DNA of 56,176 nt from Gemmatimonadota bacterium (GTDB taxonomy: Bacteria; Gemmatimonadota; Gemmatimonadetes; Longimicrobiales; Gaopeijiaceae), in assembly GCA_022823225.1 (NCBI GenBank), contig JAJDXM010000029.1:1-56176 (forward strand). The letters run 5' to 3'. Each line of letters begins with the position of its first letter. Within the stretch, counting starts at the first letter, position 1. Positions 18,440 through 27,250 of this stretch are shown one piece after another. Made by a program: the position numbers and the translations under genes. The notes beneath the pieces are model-generated. The model was not told the origin of the DNA and did not search any database. It saw nothing but the letters and a program-made list of their open reading frames with translations.

Positions 18440-20793
18440 GTGGCAACGGCACCGGAATCGGAGCATCCGTCAAGCGGAAGGAAGACGCGCGCTTTCTCAC
18501 GGGACGCGGCCGCTACACCGACGACATCAATCTGCCCGGGCAGCTCTACGGCTACATCCTGCGGTCGGGAATGGCGCATGCGAAGATCGGCGCGGTCCAC
18601 ACCGACGCGGCCAGGGCGGCGCCGGGCGTGCACGCGGTCTTCACGGGCAAGGACATGGAAGGCGTGGGCGGCATCCCCACCGGGTGGCTGATCCACAGCA
18701 AGGACGGCTCGCCGATGGTGGAGCCGGGGCACCCCGCGCTGGCCATCGACAAGGTGCGCTACGTGGGTGACTGCGTCGCGATCGTGGTGGCGGAGACCGC
18801 CGAGCAGGCCAGGTCGGCCGCCAACCTGATCGACGTGGAGCGCGAGGAGCTTCAGGCGGTGGCGTCCATCGAAGCCGCCGAGGCCGACGGCGCGCCTCTG
18901 GTCTTCGACGAAGCGCCCGGCAACGTCTGCTACGACTGGGAGGTCGGGGACAGGGCCGCCACCGACGCGGCATTCGACGCCGCGGACCACGTGGTCTCGA
19001 TCGACGTCGTCAACAACCGTCTCATCCCCAACGCGATCGAGCCTCGGGCGGCGATTGCAAACTACGACCCCGCGACCGGCGACTACACCCTCTATACCAC
19101 CAGCCAGAACCCCCACCTGGTCCGCCTCCTCCTCGGCGCCTTCGTCCTCGGACTGCCCGAGCACAAGCTGCGGATCGTGGCGCCGGACGTGGGCGGCGGC
19201 TTCGGCTCGAAGATCCCGCACTACGCGGAAGAGGCGATCCTGACGTGGACCGCCGGGCAGCTCGGCCGGCCGGTCAAGTGGACCTGCGAGCGCCTCGACG
19301 CCTTCAAGTCGGACACGCACGGGCGCGACCACATCTCCACCGCGAAGCTCGCGCTGGACGCGGACGGCCACTTCCTCGGCCTGCACGTCACCACCAAGGC
19401 CAACCTGGGCGCGTACCTCTCCACCTTCGCGACCTGCGTTCCGACGTACCTGTACGGCATCCTCTTCGCGGGACCGTACACCACGCCGGCGGTCTACTGC
19501 GAGGTCAAGTCGTTCTTCACCAACACGGTGCCGGTCGACGCGCTCCGCGGCGCGGGGCGGCCCGAGGCGACCTACCTACTGGAGCGGCTGGTCGACAAGG
19601 CCGCCGTGGAGCTCGGGATGGACCGGGTGGAGATCCGCCGCAAGAACTTCATCCGCGAGTTCCCGTATCAGACGCCGGTCGCGCTGCAGTACGACCACGG
19701 CGACTACGACGCCACGCTGGACCTGGCGCTCAAGGCGGCCGACTGGGCGGGCTTCGAGGGACGGCGGGCCGAGGCGGCGGCGCGCGGGAAGCGCCGCGGG
19801 ATCGGGATCTCGACCTTCATCGAGGCGTGCGGGATCGCGCCATCGGCGGTGGTGGGGTCTCTGGGCGCGCGCGCCGGGCTCTACGAGTCGGGGAGCGTGC
19901 GGGTGCATCCGACGGGCTCGGTCTCGGTCTTTACCGGGACGCACAGCCACGGTCAGGGCCACGAGACCACCTTCGCGCAGATCGTCTCCGACATGCTCGG
20001 GGTCGACTTCGACGCGGTCGACGTGGTGCACGGGGACTCGGCGAAGATCCCGTTCGGCATGGGGACCTACGGCTCGCGCTCGCTGGCGGTGGGCGGGACC
20101 GCGATCTACCTGGCCGTCGAGAAGGTGATCGAGAAGGGCAAGAAGATCGCCGCGCACCTGCTGGAGGCTTCCGCGGAGGACATCGAGTTCGAGAACGGGT
20201 CCTTCACGGTCGCCGGGACGGACCGGTCGAAGACGCTCGGCGAAGTGGCGCTGACGGCGTACGTGCCGCACAACTACCCCGAGGGGCTGGAGCCCGGGCT
20301 CGAGGAGACCGCGTTCTACGATCCGCTCAACTTCACCTTCCCGGCGGGGACGCATATCGCCGAGGTCGAGGTCGACCCGGAGACGGGCGAGGTGGAGCTG
20401 GTCGCGGTGACCGGAGCGGACGATGTCGGGCGCATCATCAACCCGATGATCGTGGACGGGCAGCTGCACGGCGGTCTCGCGCACGGGATCGGTCAGGCGC
20501 TGCTCGAGGAGTGCGTCTACCAGGACGACGGGCAGCTCGAGACGGGGTCGTACATGAACTACACGATGCCCCGCGCGGCCGACCTCCCGTCCTTCAACAT
20601 CAACCACAACACGACGCTCTGCACCCACAACCCGCTCGGCGCCAAGGGCGTCGGCGAGGTCGGGTCGATCGGCGTGCCCCCGGCGGTGATTAACGCGGTG
20701 ATCGACGCGCTGCGCCCGCTCGGGGTGAACGACATGTCGATGCCGGCCACCTCGCAGCGGGTGTGGCAGGCGATCCAGCGGGCCAACGGCTAG
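18436..20793 (+). CDS. coxL: Molybdenum hydroxylase large subunit (form II CoxL-like)
   Basis: A 785-residue catalytic subunit that holds the Mo-pyranopterin cofactor. The N-terminal domain ([22 protein letters not shown]) and the cofactor loops ([18 protein letters not shown]) are typical. Glu741 in [11 protein letters not shown] matches the catalytic base. The loop that carries AYRCSFR in true aerobic CO dehydrogenase reads ALRGAGR here (residues 369-375), so this is a form II protein and CO is unlikely to be proven as substrate. Form II consensus is AYRGAGR; Leu replaces Tyr. Start ATG overlaps coxS. Purine, aldehyde or other N-heterocycle substrates are alternatives. Confidence 0.93.
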
Positions 20794-20810
20794 AACGGGA
20801 GACGAGACTC

Positions 20811-21608
20811 GTGAACGATTTCACATACCACGCACCGACGTCGCTGGACGATGCGCTCGCGGCTCTGCGCGGTGCCGAGGGCGGAACGCTGATCGCGGGC
20901 GGGCAGAGCCTCCTGCCGATCATGAAGCTGAACCTGGCCGCGCCGACCGACGTGGTGTCGCTGGCGGGCGTGGCGGGGCTGGACGGCATCAGTGACGACG
21001 GGGACTCGGTGACCGTGGGGGCGATGTGCACCCACGCGCAGGTGGCCGGGTCCGCGACCGTGCAGGGGCGGATTCCGGCGCTGGCGGCGATGGCCGACGG
21101 GATCGGCGACGCGCAGGTGAGGAACGCGGGCACGATCGGGGGCTCGCTGGCGCACAACGACCCCGCCGCGGACTACCCGGCGGCGTGTGTGGCGCTGGGC
21201 GCGACGATCGTGACCGACCGGCGCGAGATCGCGTCCGACGACTACTTCCAGGGCATGTTCATGACCGCGCTGGAGGACGACGAGATCATCACGGCGGTGC
21301 GGTTTCCCGTGCCGGCCCGCGCCGCCTACGCGAAGTTCGCCAACCCCGCATCGAAGTACGCGGTGGCGGGCGTGATGGTCGCGGACGGGCCCGCCGGGGT
21401 GCGGGTGGCCGTGACGGGCGCGTCGGGCGACGGCGTGTTCAGGATGGCCGCGATGGAGGACGCGCTGCGGGGCTCGTTCAGCGCCGAGGCGGTGGCGGGG
21501 ATCGGGGTGTCGTCGGACGGGATGCTGTCGGACACGGCCGCCGGAGCCGAGTACCGGGCGCACCTGGTGGCCGTGATGGCGAAGAGGGCCGTGGAGGCTT
21601 GCGGATAG
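20811..21608 (+). CDS. coxM: Molybdenum hydroxylase FAD subunit (CoxM-like)
   Basis: A 265-residue medium subunit. Start is GTG at 20811 with GGGAGA upstream. FAD-binding motifs are visible: AGGQSLLPIMKLNLA near the N terminus and RNAGTIGGSLAHNDPAADYP in the middle. It completes the three-subunit enzyme and lies 17 bp after coxL. Confidence 0.95.
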   Translation: MNDFTYHAPTSLDDALAALRGAEGGTLIAGGQSLLPIMKLNLAAPTDVVSLAGVAGLDGISDDGDSVTVGAMCTHAQVAGSATVQGRIPALAAMADGIGDAQVRNAGTIGGSLAHNDPAADYPAACVALGATIVTDRREIASDDYFQGMFMTALEDDEIITAVRFPVPARAAYAKFANPASKYAVAGVMVADGPAGVRVAVTGASGDGVFRMAAMEDALRGSFSAEAVAGIGVSSDGMLSDTAAGAEYRAHLVAVMAKRAVEACG

Positions 21609-21626
21609 GGGGCGTTCGGGGGGCAG

Positions 21627-22052
21627 TCACTGGAAAGGGGCGAGGAGAGGGATCATGCGCCGCCGCTCCTGCCGGTAGATGCGGAAACCCGAGTCGAGGG
21701 TCATGATGGAACCGTCCCGGATTCTTTCGACGATGTGCACCAGACAGGCATCGGCGAACGACATGGGAACATCGGCGTATCGGCGCATCAGACGCGCCAG
21801 GGAGTCCGCGTCCGCATCGTCGTCGAAGACACTCACGACCTCGAGCACGCCCCGTCGCACGAGCCTCACTGGAAGGCTCGGATCCGCCCCAGCGCGCCGC
21901 AGCAGGAATGATGCCTCCGAGAGAACGGCTTCGCAGGTGAGCAGGGGCGCCCGGAGGTCCTCGAATCGGGTGCGGGCCCAGTCGTGCCGCGCTTCGTCCG
22001 CGTCGAGGAGCGCGACGATCGGTCCGGTGTCAACGACGACGGTCGGGCGCAT
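21627..22052 (-). CDS. PIN-domain toxin (VapC-like)
   Basis: A 141-residue PIN protein: Asp8 in VVVDTGPIVALLDADE, Glu in CEAVLSEASFLLRR, Asp in MSFADACLVH, and TLDSGFRIYR. The site appears complete. It overlaps its ribbon-helix-helix antitoxin gene by 23 bp. The module is convergent with coxM and separates the cox structural genes from the maturation ATPase. Confidence 0.88.
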   Translation of the reverse strand: MRPTVVVDTGPIVALLDADEARHDWARTRFEDLRAPLLTCEAVLSEASFLLRRAGADPSLPVRLVRRGVLEVVSVFDDDADADSLARLMRRYADVPMSFADACLVHIVERIRDGSIMTLDSGFRIYRQERRRMIPLLAPFQ

Positions 22053-22308
22053 GCGGACGGGCGTCGGTGATCATCGCCTCTTCGAGGAGCCTGTCGTCGG
22101 TCCCCAGATCGCTTCGCCCGCTGCGTACGGCGCCCACGAGGTCGCCCGCCAGTTGCGCGCAACTCGGGGGGACGGCACAGGTGTTGTAATCGAGCGCGCG
22201 GTCTATCATCTCCCGCACGAGCGCAGACTTCGTGATGTTGCGTCGTTTGGCCTCGGCGGCCAGCGCGCCGTACATGTCGTCGGGCAGCTTGAAGGAAAAG
22301 GTGCTCAT
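22030..22308 (-). CDS. Ribbon-helix-helix (CopG-type) antitoxin
   Basis: A 92-residue antitoxin. MSTFSFKLPDDMYGALAAEA then KRRNITKSALVREMIDRAL is a CopG/RHH DNA-binding fold; the tail should bind the PIN toxin. Start at 22308 has no ribosome site, but a -10 box six bases upstream implies a leaderless mRNA. The direct repeats at 22318-22350 are the likely operator. Confidence 0.87.
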   Translation of the reverse strand: MSTFSFKLPDDMYGALAAEAKRRNITKSALVREMIDRALDYNTCAVPPSCAQLAGDLVGAVRSGRSDLGTDDRLLEEAMITDARPHAPDRRR

Positions 22309-22314
22309 GGAGAT

Positions 22315-22350
22315 AATGTAATACGATCTGCCGCGACTCGTAATACGATC
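22315..22350 (-). promoter_or_regulatory. Promoter and operator repeats of the RHH/PIN module
   Basis: GTAATACGATC occurs twice (22318-22328 and 22340-22350), exactly 22 bp apart, each containing the short palindrome GTA-A-TAC. On the minus strand -35 TTACGA, 17-bp spacer and -10 TACATT (22315-22320) end six bases before the ATG. Short repeated palindromes are usual RHH operators. Confidence 0.6.
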
Positions 22351-22406
22351 GGTGTGAGCCGTTCCGTACGACGCCGGACGGCACCGTTCGCGGCGCGGCC
22401 GGCAAC

Positions 22407-23381
22407 ATGACGCATCGCGCACAGCCTCCCGGGCCGCGTCCCAGTGCGGTCGACGACGCAGTCGCATTGTTGCGGGACCAGGGGTATGTGGCCGATGTGG
22501 GCCTGGGCACTGCGCTCTTCCTGGCGCTTGAACTAGGGCGGCCGCTCCTGCTGGAGGGCGAGGCCGGCGTCGGCAAGACCGAGGTCGGGAAGACGCTCGC
22601 CGCAGGGCTCGGGCGTCCGCTCATCCGGCTACAATGCTACGAAGGGCTGGATCTGGCGTCCGCCGCGTACGAGTGGAACTACGCGAAGCAGATGATACAT
22701 ATCCGGGCGGCGGAGGGAGGCAGGGATGGCCCGGCCTCGGGGACACGCGGGTCCAGCGCGACCGATGGACCGCCCAGCGACACCGATGCCGCCACCACCA
22801 ACCTCGCCCGCGACGTCTTCTCCGACGACTTTCTCATCCGCCGCCCGCTGCTCTCGGCCCTCGACCCCGAGGACGGCGTCGCCCCGGTCCTCCTCATCGA
22901 CGAACTCGACCGCACCGACGAGCCCTTCGAGGCCTACCTGCTGGAGGTCCTGTCCGACTTCCAGATCACGATCCCTGAACTCGGCACGGTCACCGCCGCC
23001 GAGCCCCCGCACGTCATCATCACCTCCAACCGGACGCGCGAAATCCACGACGCACTGAAGCGCCGCTGCATCTACCACTGGATCGACTACCCCACCGCTG
23101 ACCGGGAACTGGAGATCCTCGCCTCGCGCGTGCCGGACGCGCCCGAGCAGCTGAGCGTCCAGGTGGTCACCTTCGTGCAGAAGGTGCGGGAGCTGGAGCT
23201 GTTCAAGCGGCCGGGCGTGGCGGAGACGCTGGACTGGACGCGGGCGCTGATGGCGCTCGACCGCCACACGCTGGATCGCGAGACGGCGCACCGGACGCTG
23301 GGGGTGCTGCTGAAGTACCAGGACGACCTGGAGCGGATGGCGGATGGCGGGGTGGAGGAGGTGATGGAGGCGGTGGGGTGA
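22407..23381 (+). CDS. coxD: MoxR-family AAA+ ATPase (CoxD-like)
   Basis: A 324-residue ATPase with Walker A GEAGVGKTE (51-59), Walker B LLIDELDR, sensor-1 IITSNRTREIHDALKRR. The segment QCYEGLDLASAAYEWNYAKQ matches CoxD, the chaperone needed to assemble the MoSCu site in CO dehydrogenase. About 30 Gly/Ser/Thr/Asp-rich residues are inserted between Walker A and B (GGRDGPASGTRGSSATDGPP), longer than usual. It works with a CoxE-type VWA protein, here at 27251. Start ATG has no clear ribosome site. Confidence 0.9.
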   Translation: MTHRAQPPGPRPSAVDDAVALLRDQGYVADVGLGTALFLALELGRPLLLEGEAGVGKTEVGKTLAAGLGRPLIRLQCYEGLDLASAAYEWNYAKQMIHIRAAEGGRDGPASGTRGSSATDGPPSDTDAATTNLARDVFSDDFLIRRPLLSALDPEDGVAPVLLIDELDRTDEPFEAYLLEVLSDFQITIPELGTVTAAEPPHVIITSNRTREIHDALKRRCIYHWIDYPTADRELEILASRVPDAPEQLSVQVVTFVQKVRELELFKRPGVAETLDWTRALMALDRHTLDRETAHRTLGVLLKYQDDLERMADGGVEEVMEAVG

Positions 23382-23402
23382 GGCGCCATCCGATATAGCG
23401 CT

Positions 23403-23455
23403 GGAAAACGCAGCTTTCGAAGGCTAGCGTTTCCGTGTACCCCCGCGTGGGTTTT
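23403..23455 (+). terminator. Hairpins after the MoxR gene
   Basis: An imperfect long hairpin (23403-23434, GGAAAACGC...GCGTTTCC with CTTTCGAAGG at the tip) is followed by ACCC-CCGCGT-GGGT-TTT (23439-23455), a short stem with a T run. Together they form a plausible terminator. Confidence 0.4.
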
Positions 23456-23501
23456 CGAACGCACGCCGTCGCTCAAGCTCGACCGGAAGAGACGACAACG
23501 A

Positions 23502-23858
23502 ATGTCGGAAGTCACCGTAATCTCGGCTCCCGCGCCTTGCACCTTCGAGGAAATGCGTCGGCGAGCGGGGCCGGTGCTGCACGCGGCGGACGTGAAGCGC
23601 GCCGTCGTCTTCGGGTCAGTGGCCCGCGGTGAGGCCGACGGGTTTTCCGACCTCGATCTGGCCGTCGTGATGGACACGGATCTTCCACGCCCGGAGCGGG
23701 CGCTGGCCCTGACCAGGGAACTCGATCGGGCCCTGCCCATGGTGGTCGATCTTCTCGTCTACACGCCCGATGAATTCGCCGCCTGCGAAGCTGACGGTTT
23801 CGGGATTTTCCACCTGTTGCGCCAAGAAGGCGTCGAGATCCTGGGAGAGGACCGATGA
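23502..23858 (+). CDS. MNT-type nucleotidyltransferase (antitoxin of an MNT-HEPN pair)
   Basis: A 118-residue minimal nucleotidyltransferase with GSVARGEADGFSDLDLAV (G38S39, D50, D52), the full catalytic signature. Proteins of this type (MntA) AMPylate and silence a HEPN RNase toxin encoded next door. It overlaps the HEPN-containing gene by 4 bp. The partner is broken (next entry), so the antitoxin is now without an intact toxin. Confidence 0.88.
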   Translation: MSEVTVISAPAPCTFEEMRRRAGPVLHAADVKRAVVFGSVARGEADGFSDLDLAVVMDTDLPRPERALALTRELDRALPMVVDLLVYTPDEFAACEADGFGIFHLLRQEGVEILGEDR

Positions 23859-24502
23859 CGTCTGCGGTGCAGGCGCACCGGGGGATCAAAGCTGCAGTGG
23901 ACGACCTGCGCCACGCGCGTCACTCCGAGGAAGGGGGGTTCCATGCTCATGCGTGCTTCTCCTCACAACAGGCGGCCGAGAAGGCCGTCAAGGCGGTTCA
24001 CTACGCGCGCGGTGCAAGGGCGGTCATGGGGCACAGCGTCCGGAACCTGATCTCGAAGTGCACTGGCCTGGCGCGCAGCGCGTGGATGATGACCGGTATG
24101 CTGCTGGTGCTCACCGGCGGCCAGGCATGCGGGATCCTCGAAGTCCTTGAGGTCTTTGACGAGAACCTCGCTTGCCCCGCGTTGACCCCGCCGGGCATCC
24201 GGGTCGATGTCGTGGACGCGAGCTCGGGACGGCCCGTTCCGCACGCCGCGAACCCGACCGGCTCCGTGACAAGAGGGAGAGTTCGTGAACCCATGTCCCT
24301 GGTCCCTGTCGCGACCGGGGAAGATCACATCCGATTCGAAGGAGCTCATGGCCCCGCCGGGATCTACGATGCGGAGATTATCGCCGAGGGCTACGAACCC
24401 TGGCGCGCGAGCGGAATATCGGTTCAGGTGGACCGGTGCCGTCACCCTACTCGAACCGTGAAGATGATCGCACGCCTGTTGCCTGCAACACCAACGGCGT
24501 AG
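23855..24502 (+). CDS. Chimera: truncated HEPN domain joined in frame to a secreted carboxypeptidase-regulatory-like protein
   Basis: A 215-residue open frame made of two unrelated parts. Residues 1 to ~66 are the N-terminal half of a HEPN toxin (DDLRHARHSEEGGFHAHACF, SSQQAAEKAVKAVHY, GHSVRNLI), which stops before the region carrying the RX4-6H catalytic motif. From ~72 the frame continues as an exported protein: a signal-like stretch (MMTGMLLVLTGGQAC, from the ATG codons at 24086/24089) and a small beta domain (GIRVDVVDASSGRPVPHA, GPAGIYDAEIIAEGYEPW) typical of carboxypeptidase-regulatory-like lipoproteins. No ribosome site precedes 24086. I infer a deletion that fused two genes. Whether the second half is made alone or as the fusion cannot be told. 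Confidence 0.7.
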   Translation: MTSAVQAHRGIKAAVDDLRHARHSEEGGFHAHACFSSQQAAEKAVKAVHYARGARAVMGHSVRNLISKCTGLARSAWMMTGMLLVLTGGQACGILEVLEVFDENLACPALTPPGIRVDVVDASSGRPVPHAANPTGSVTRGRVREPMSLVPVATGEDHIRFEGAHGPAGIYDAEIIAEGYEPWRASGISVQVDRCRHPTRTVKMIARLLPATPTA

Positions 24503-24511
24503 TCCACCCCC

Positions 24512-26623
24512 TCACCCCACCCTTCCGAACCGCACATCGCGCGTCCGCACGTTCGACAGGTAGAACCCGATCACCTCCCCGTTCCGGTCGCGCTCGAAGG
24601 CGAACGAAAAGCCGCCGCCCGAGAAGCTGTCCTCCTCGCCCGGGTTGAGAGGCACGCGTCCCAGCCGCCGCTGGCGCATGACCAGCTCGCCTTCCTCGAC
24701 CGCGAAGTCGTAGAAGGTCTCCAGCTCCTCGCTGTAGAACCGCCCCGCGAAGTCCGCCAGGTCTGCGGCCGTGGGCGCCCATTCCTCGGCGCCGGCCTCG
24801 TCATCCGCCAGCCGCGTCGCTCGCTGGTCCCCGTTCTGGTGCAGGATCGCGGCGTTCACCGCGCCGCCGTCGTCGCGCAGGAAGGTGACCGACGCCTCGA
24901 CCGCGAGCAGTGAGAACGTCGAATCCGAGGTGGGCACGATCTCCAGCCGCTGCTGACCCGTCGCCTGCGCGTAGAAGGTGCCGTCTTCCCGGGTGAAAGT
25001 GAGGATGAAGTTGGGCGCGGCGTCGAGCGCGTACCGCCCCACGAATTCGTCGAAGTCCTCGGGGTCGTAGGCATCGCGATCGAAGTCGCGTTCGGCGTCG
25101 GCCTCGTCCCCTTCCGCTCCGGCATCGTCCTCCACCGCCTCCATCGCATCCTCGAAGAACGACGCCGCCAGCTGGAAGGCCACGTTGCTGCCGAACTGGG
25201 CGTGGTTGCTCTGCACCGTGATGCCCGCGTTGATCTCGGGGTAGTAGACGAGCTGCGAACGGTGCGCCACGTCCGCGCCGCCGTGATGAACGCGCTTCAG
25301 CCCGCGCTGCTCGTCTACCGACAGCCCGTAGCCGTACCCCGTCTCCTCGCCATTGGTCAGCACGAACGAGGTCATCATCTCGGCGAAGATCTCGGGCGTG
25401 CCGACGCGGGGGTTCGCGTAATTCTCGACCCAGGTCTGCAGGTCGGCGATCGTGCTGTACATCCCGCCGGCACCGACAGCGCCGCCAAGGTCGCCGATCT
25501 GGCGGTAGCCGTCGGGCGTGGGCGTGTAGCCTTCGGACTGGTTGGGGACCATGTGGCGGATCGAGGGCCGGACCATCGTTCCGGTCATGCCGAGCGGGCC
25601 GAAGACGTTCTCCTGCATGAAGACGTGGAAGTCCTGGCCCGACGTGCGCTCGACGATCACCGCCGCGAGACCGAACGCGGTGTTGTTGTAGTTCCACTCC
25701 GCGCCCGGCGCGTTCTGGAGCGCTGGCTGGCGCTGCGCGATCTCTATGATCTCCGAGCGGTCGATCCAGTCGCCCCGGTCGAGGCGGCGGCCGGTCATGC
25801 GCAGCAGGTTCAGGAATTCGCGCAGGCCCGAGGTGTGGGTGATGAGGTGCCGCACCTGGATGGTCTCGTCGAATTCGGGCAGCTCGGGGATGTGGGTGCG
25901 GATGTCGTCGTCGAGCGACAGGAGGCCGCGTTCCGCCTGCAGCATGATCGCGAACGCCGTGAACTGCTTCGAGGTGGAGCCGATGTTGGTGCGCGTGTCC
26001 TCCCCGAACGGGATCCCGTACGCGAGGTTCGCCATCCCGTAGGTCCTCGAGTAGAGCGTGCGGCCATCGCGCCACACGCGGACCGCGGCGCCGGGCGAGT
26101 TCGGGCCGTCGAACCGCGCCATCATCTGATCGGTGAGGCGGCGCGGGTCGGTCGCGACGGGTTCGTGGCGGAGGAGGGTGATCTCGTAGGCGCCGGCGAG
26201 GGCGTCATCGCTCGCGGCGTCGCCTCCAGCGCTGCCCACGCCGCTTCCACCACCCCCCGTCACGAACAGTTCGAACGTGAGCGCACCGGCGCTGGTCGTG
26301 CGTCCGCCGAACCGCAGGTGGCCGCGGCCGAGTCCTCCAAATCGCCCGAGTTGCGTGCCGTCGGAGTCCAGCACGCGGATGGTCACGTCGACCGAGATCT
26401 GGTTGACTTCGCCGAGGACGAACCGGTCCTCGTCAGCATCGAACGTGTAGCGAGCGGTGTCACCGGCGGCGAGGGTGGCCGCGACGGTGCGTCCGCGGCG
26501 CAGTTCGGCGGCCTGGGCGGACACTTCCGTGACGGCGATCCCAAACGCGAGCAGGAACAGGAAGATCCTGTAGAAACCGGGAAGGCAGTGGTGAAGGAGG
26601 TGGTGCAGGGTCAGCCGGTCCAT
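24512..26623 (-). CDS. Secreted serine hydrolase of the beta-lactamase (class C/esterase) fold
   Basis: A 703-residue exported protein: signal peptide (YRIFLFLLAFGIAVTEVSAQA), a PPC-like beta domain (residues ~40-140, TVAATLAAGDTARYTFDADEDRFVL), a beta-lactamase/transpeptidase-like domain with S216-T-S-K219, Tyr-Asn in EWNYNNTAF, and HHGGADV (KTG equivalent), then a ~200-residue C-terminal region of lipocalin-like repeats. Family members are esterases, D-aminopeptidases or carboxypeptidases rather than true beta-lactamases. No strong ribosome site is visible before the ATG. Convergent with the chimera at 23855 with 9 bp between. Confidence 0.9.
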   Translation of the reverse strand: MDRLTLHHLLHHCLPGFYRIFLFLLAFGIAVTEVSAQAAELRRGRTVAATLAAGDTARYTFDADEDRFVLGEVNQISVDVTIRVLDSDGTQLGRFGGLGRGHLRFGGRTTSAGALTFELFVTGGGGSGVGSAGGDAASDDALAGAYEITLLRHEPVATDPRRLTDQMMARFDGPNSPGAAVRVWRDGRTLYSRTYGMANLAYGIPFGEDTRTNIGSTSKQFTAFAIMLQAERGLLSLDDDIRTHIPELPEFDETIQVRHLITHTSGLREFLNLLRMTGRRLDRGDWIDRSEIIEIAQRQPALQNAPGAEWNYNNTAFGLAAVIVERTSGQDFHVFMQENVFGPLGMTGTMVRPSIRHMVPNQSEGYTPTPDGYRQIGDLGGAVGAGGMYSTIADLQTWVENYANPRVGTPEIFAEMMTSFVLTNGEETGYGYGLSVDEQRGLKRVHHGGADVAHRSQLVYYPEINAGITVQSNHAQFGSNVAFQLAASFFEDAMEAVEDDAGAEGDEADAERDFDRDAYDPEDFDEFVGRYALDAAPNFILTFTREDGTFYAQATGQQRLEIVPTSDSTFSLLAVEASVTFLRDDGGAVNAAILHQNGDQRATRLADDEAGAEEWAPTAADLADFAGRFYSEELETFYDFAVEEGELVMRQRRLGRVPLNPGEEDSFSGGGFSFAFERDRNGEVIGFYLSNVRTRDVRFGRVG

Positions 26624-26702
26624 GGGGAGATTCCGTTGGCAGGGGAGCGAAGCAGATCGTCGGACACGCTAGGGCAGACCGATGCCGCCCTGCAACTCCC
26701 GA

Positions 26703-27131
26703 CTACGCGGCCGCGTCCTCCACGATAAGGCGACGCCCAACTTTCCGCAGAGCCTTCTCCACCTGCCGGATGTGCGAACGATGACTCGGATTGACGAGCT
26801 TCCGCACTGCGCCTTCGCTCAAACCCATGAGCCTGGCCAGACCCACTTTGGTCAGCCCCTGCTCACGCATCGCCGAATAGAGCGCGAGCTTCGCCGCAAC
26901 GACCGTCGGAACCGCGACGATTTGCTGCCCCGGGGCGACCGGGTCCGGCGAGGGGATTCCCTCGCGGCACTGCACGTAGGCCCCTAGTGCTACCGCCAGA
27001 GCGTCTTCCGCCATTGCCAGTGCCTCTTCCCGGTCGTCGCCACAAGTGAGCGCCTCCGGTACATTCGGGAAGGAAACGGAGTAGCCGCCCTCCTCCTCGG
27101 GCGACAGAACACAGGGATACGCGTATCGCAT
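26703..27131 (-). CDS. hicB: HicB-type antitoxin with HTH domain
   Basis: A 142-residue protein. N-terminal HicB RNase-H-like domain (MRYAYPCVLSPEEEGGYSVS, FPNVPEALTCGDDREEALAMA) and C-terminal helix-turn-helix (GLTKVGLARLMGLSEGAVRKLV). The ATG at 27131 has GGAGGA six nt upstream. The frame is open further upstream, into the hicA remnant, so a fused product is possible. Intact antitoxin with a dead toxin. Confidence 0.9.
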   Translation of the reverse strand: MRYAYPCVLSPEEEGGYSVSFPNVPEALTCGDDREEALAMAEDALAVALGAYVQCREGIPSPDPVAPGQQIVAVPTVVAAKLALYSAMREQGLTKVGLARLMGLSEGAVRKLVNPSHRSHIRQVEKALRKVGRRLIVEDAAA

Positions 27132-27215
27132 CAGAAGTCCTCCGAACATTCCATGACTGCCTTTCCCGCGACTCGGATCAAACCGGGCCTCCAAGCCTGC
27201 CTTTCTGGCATTCAC
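27132..27215 (-). pseudogene. hicA: hicA toxin remnant with internal deletion
   Basis: From GTG at 27215 the frame reads VNARKAGLEARFDPSRGKGS then HGMFGGLL and runs straight into HicB. GLEARFD-RGKGSHG is the conserved HicA segment around its catalytic His. The usual N-terminal helix and the C-terminal half (the ~40 residues after GKGSH) are missing. Promoter and operator upstream are intact, so the remnant is still transcribed as an in-frame leader of hicB. Confidence 0.65.
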
Positions 27216-27221
27216 GCCCCC

Positions 27222-27250
27222 ATTATCGTACGAAAAGGTACGAATGTCGA
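27222..27250 (-). promoter_or_regulatory. hicAB promoter with inverted-repeat operator
   Basis: Minus strand: -35 TCGACA (27245-27250), 17-bp spacer, -10 GATAAT (27222-27227), then six bases to GTG at 27215. TCGTAC-GAAAAG-GTACGA (27226-27243) is a perfect 6+6 inverted repeat between the boxes, the natural HicB operator. The site also abuts the start of the divergent coxE-like gene at 27251. Confidence 0.65.
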
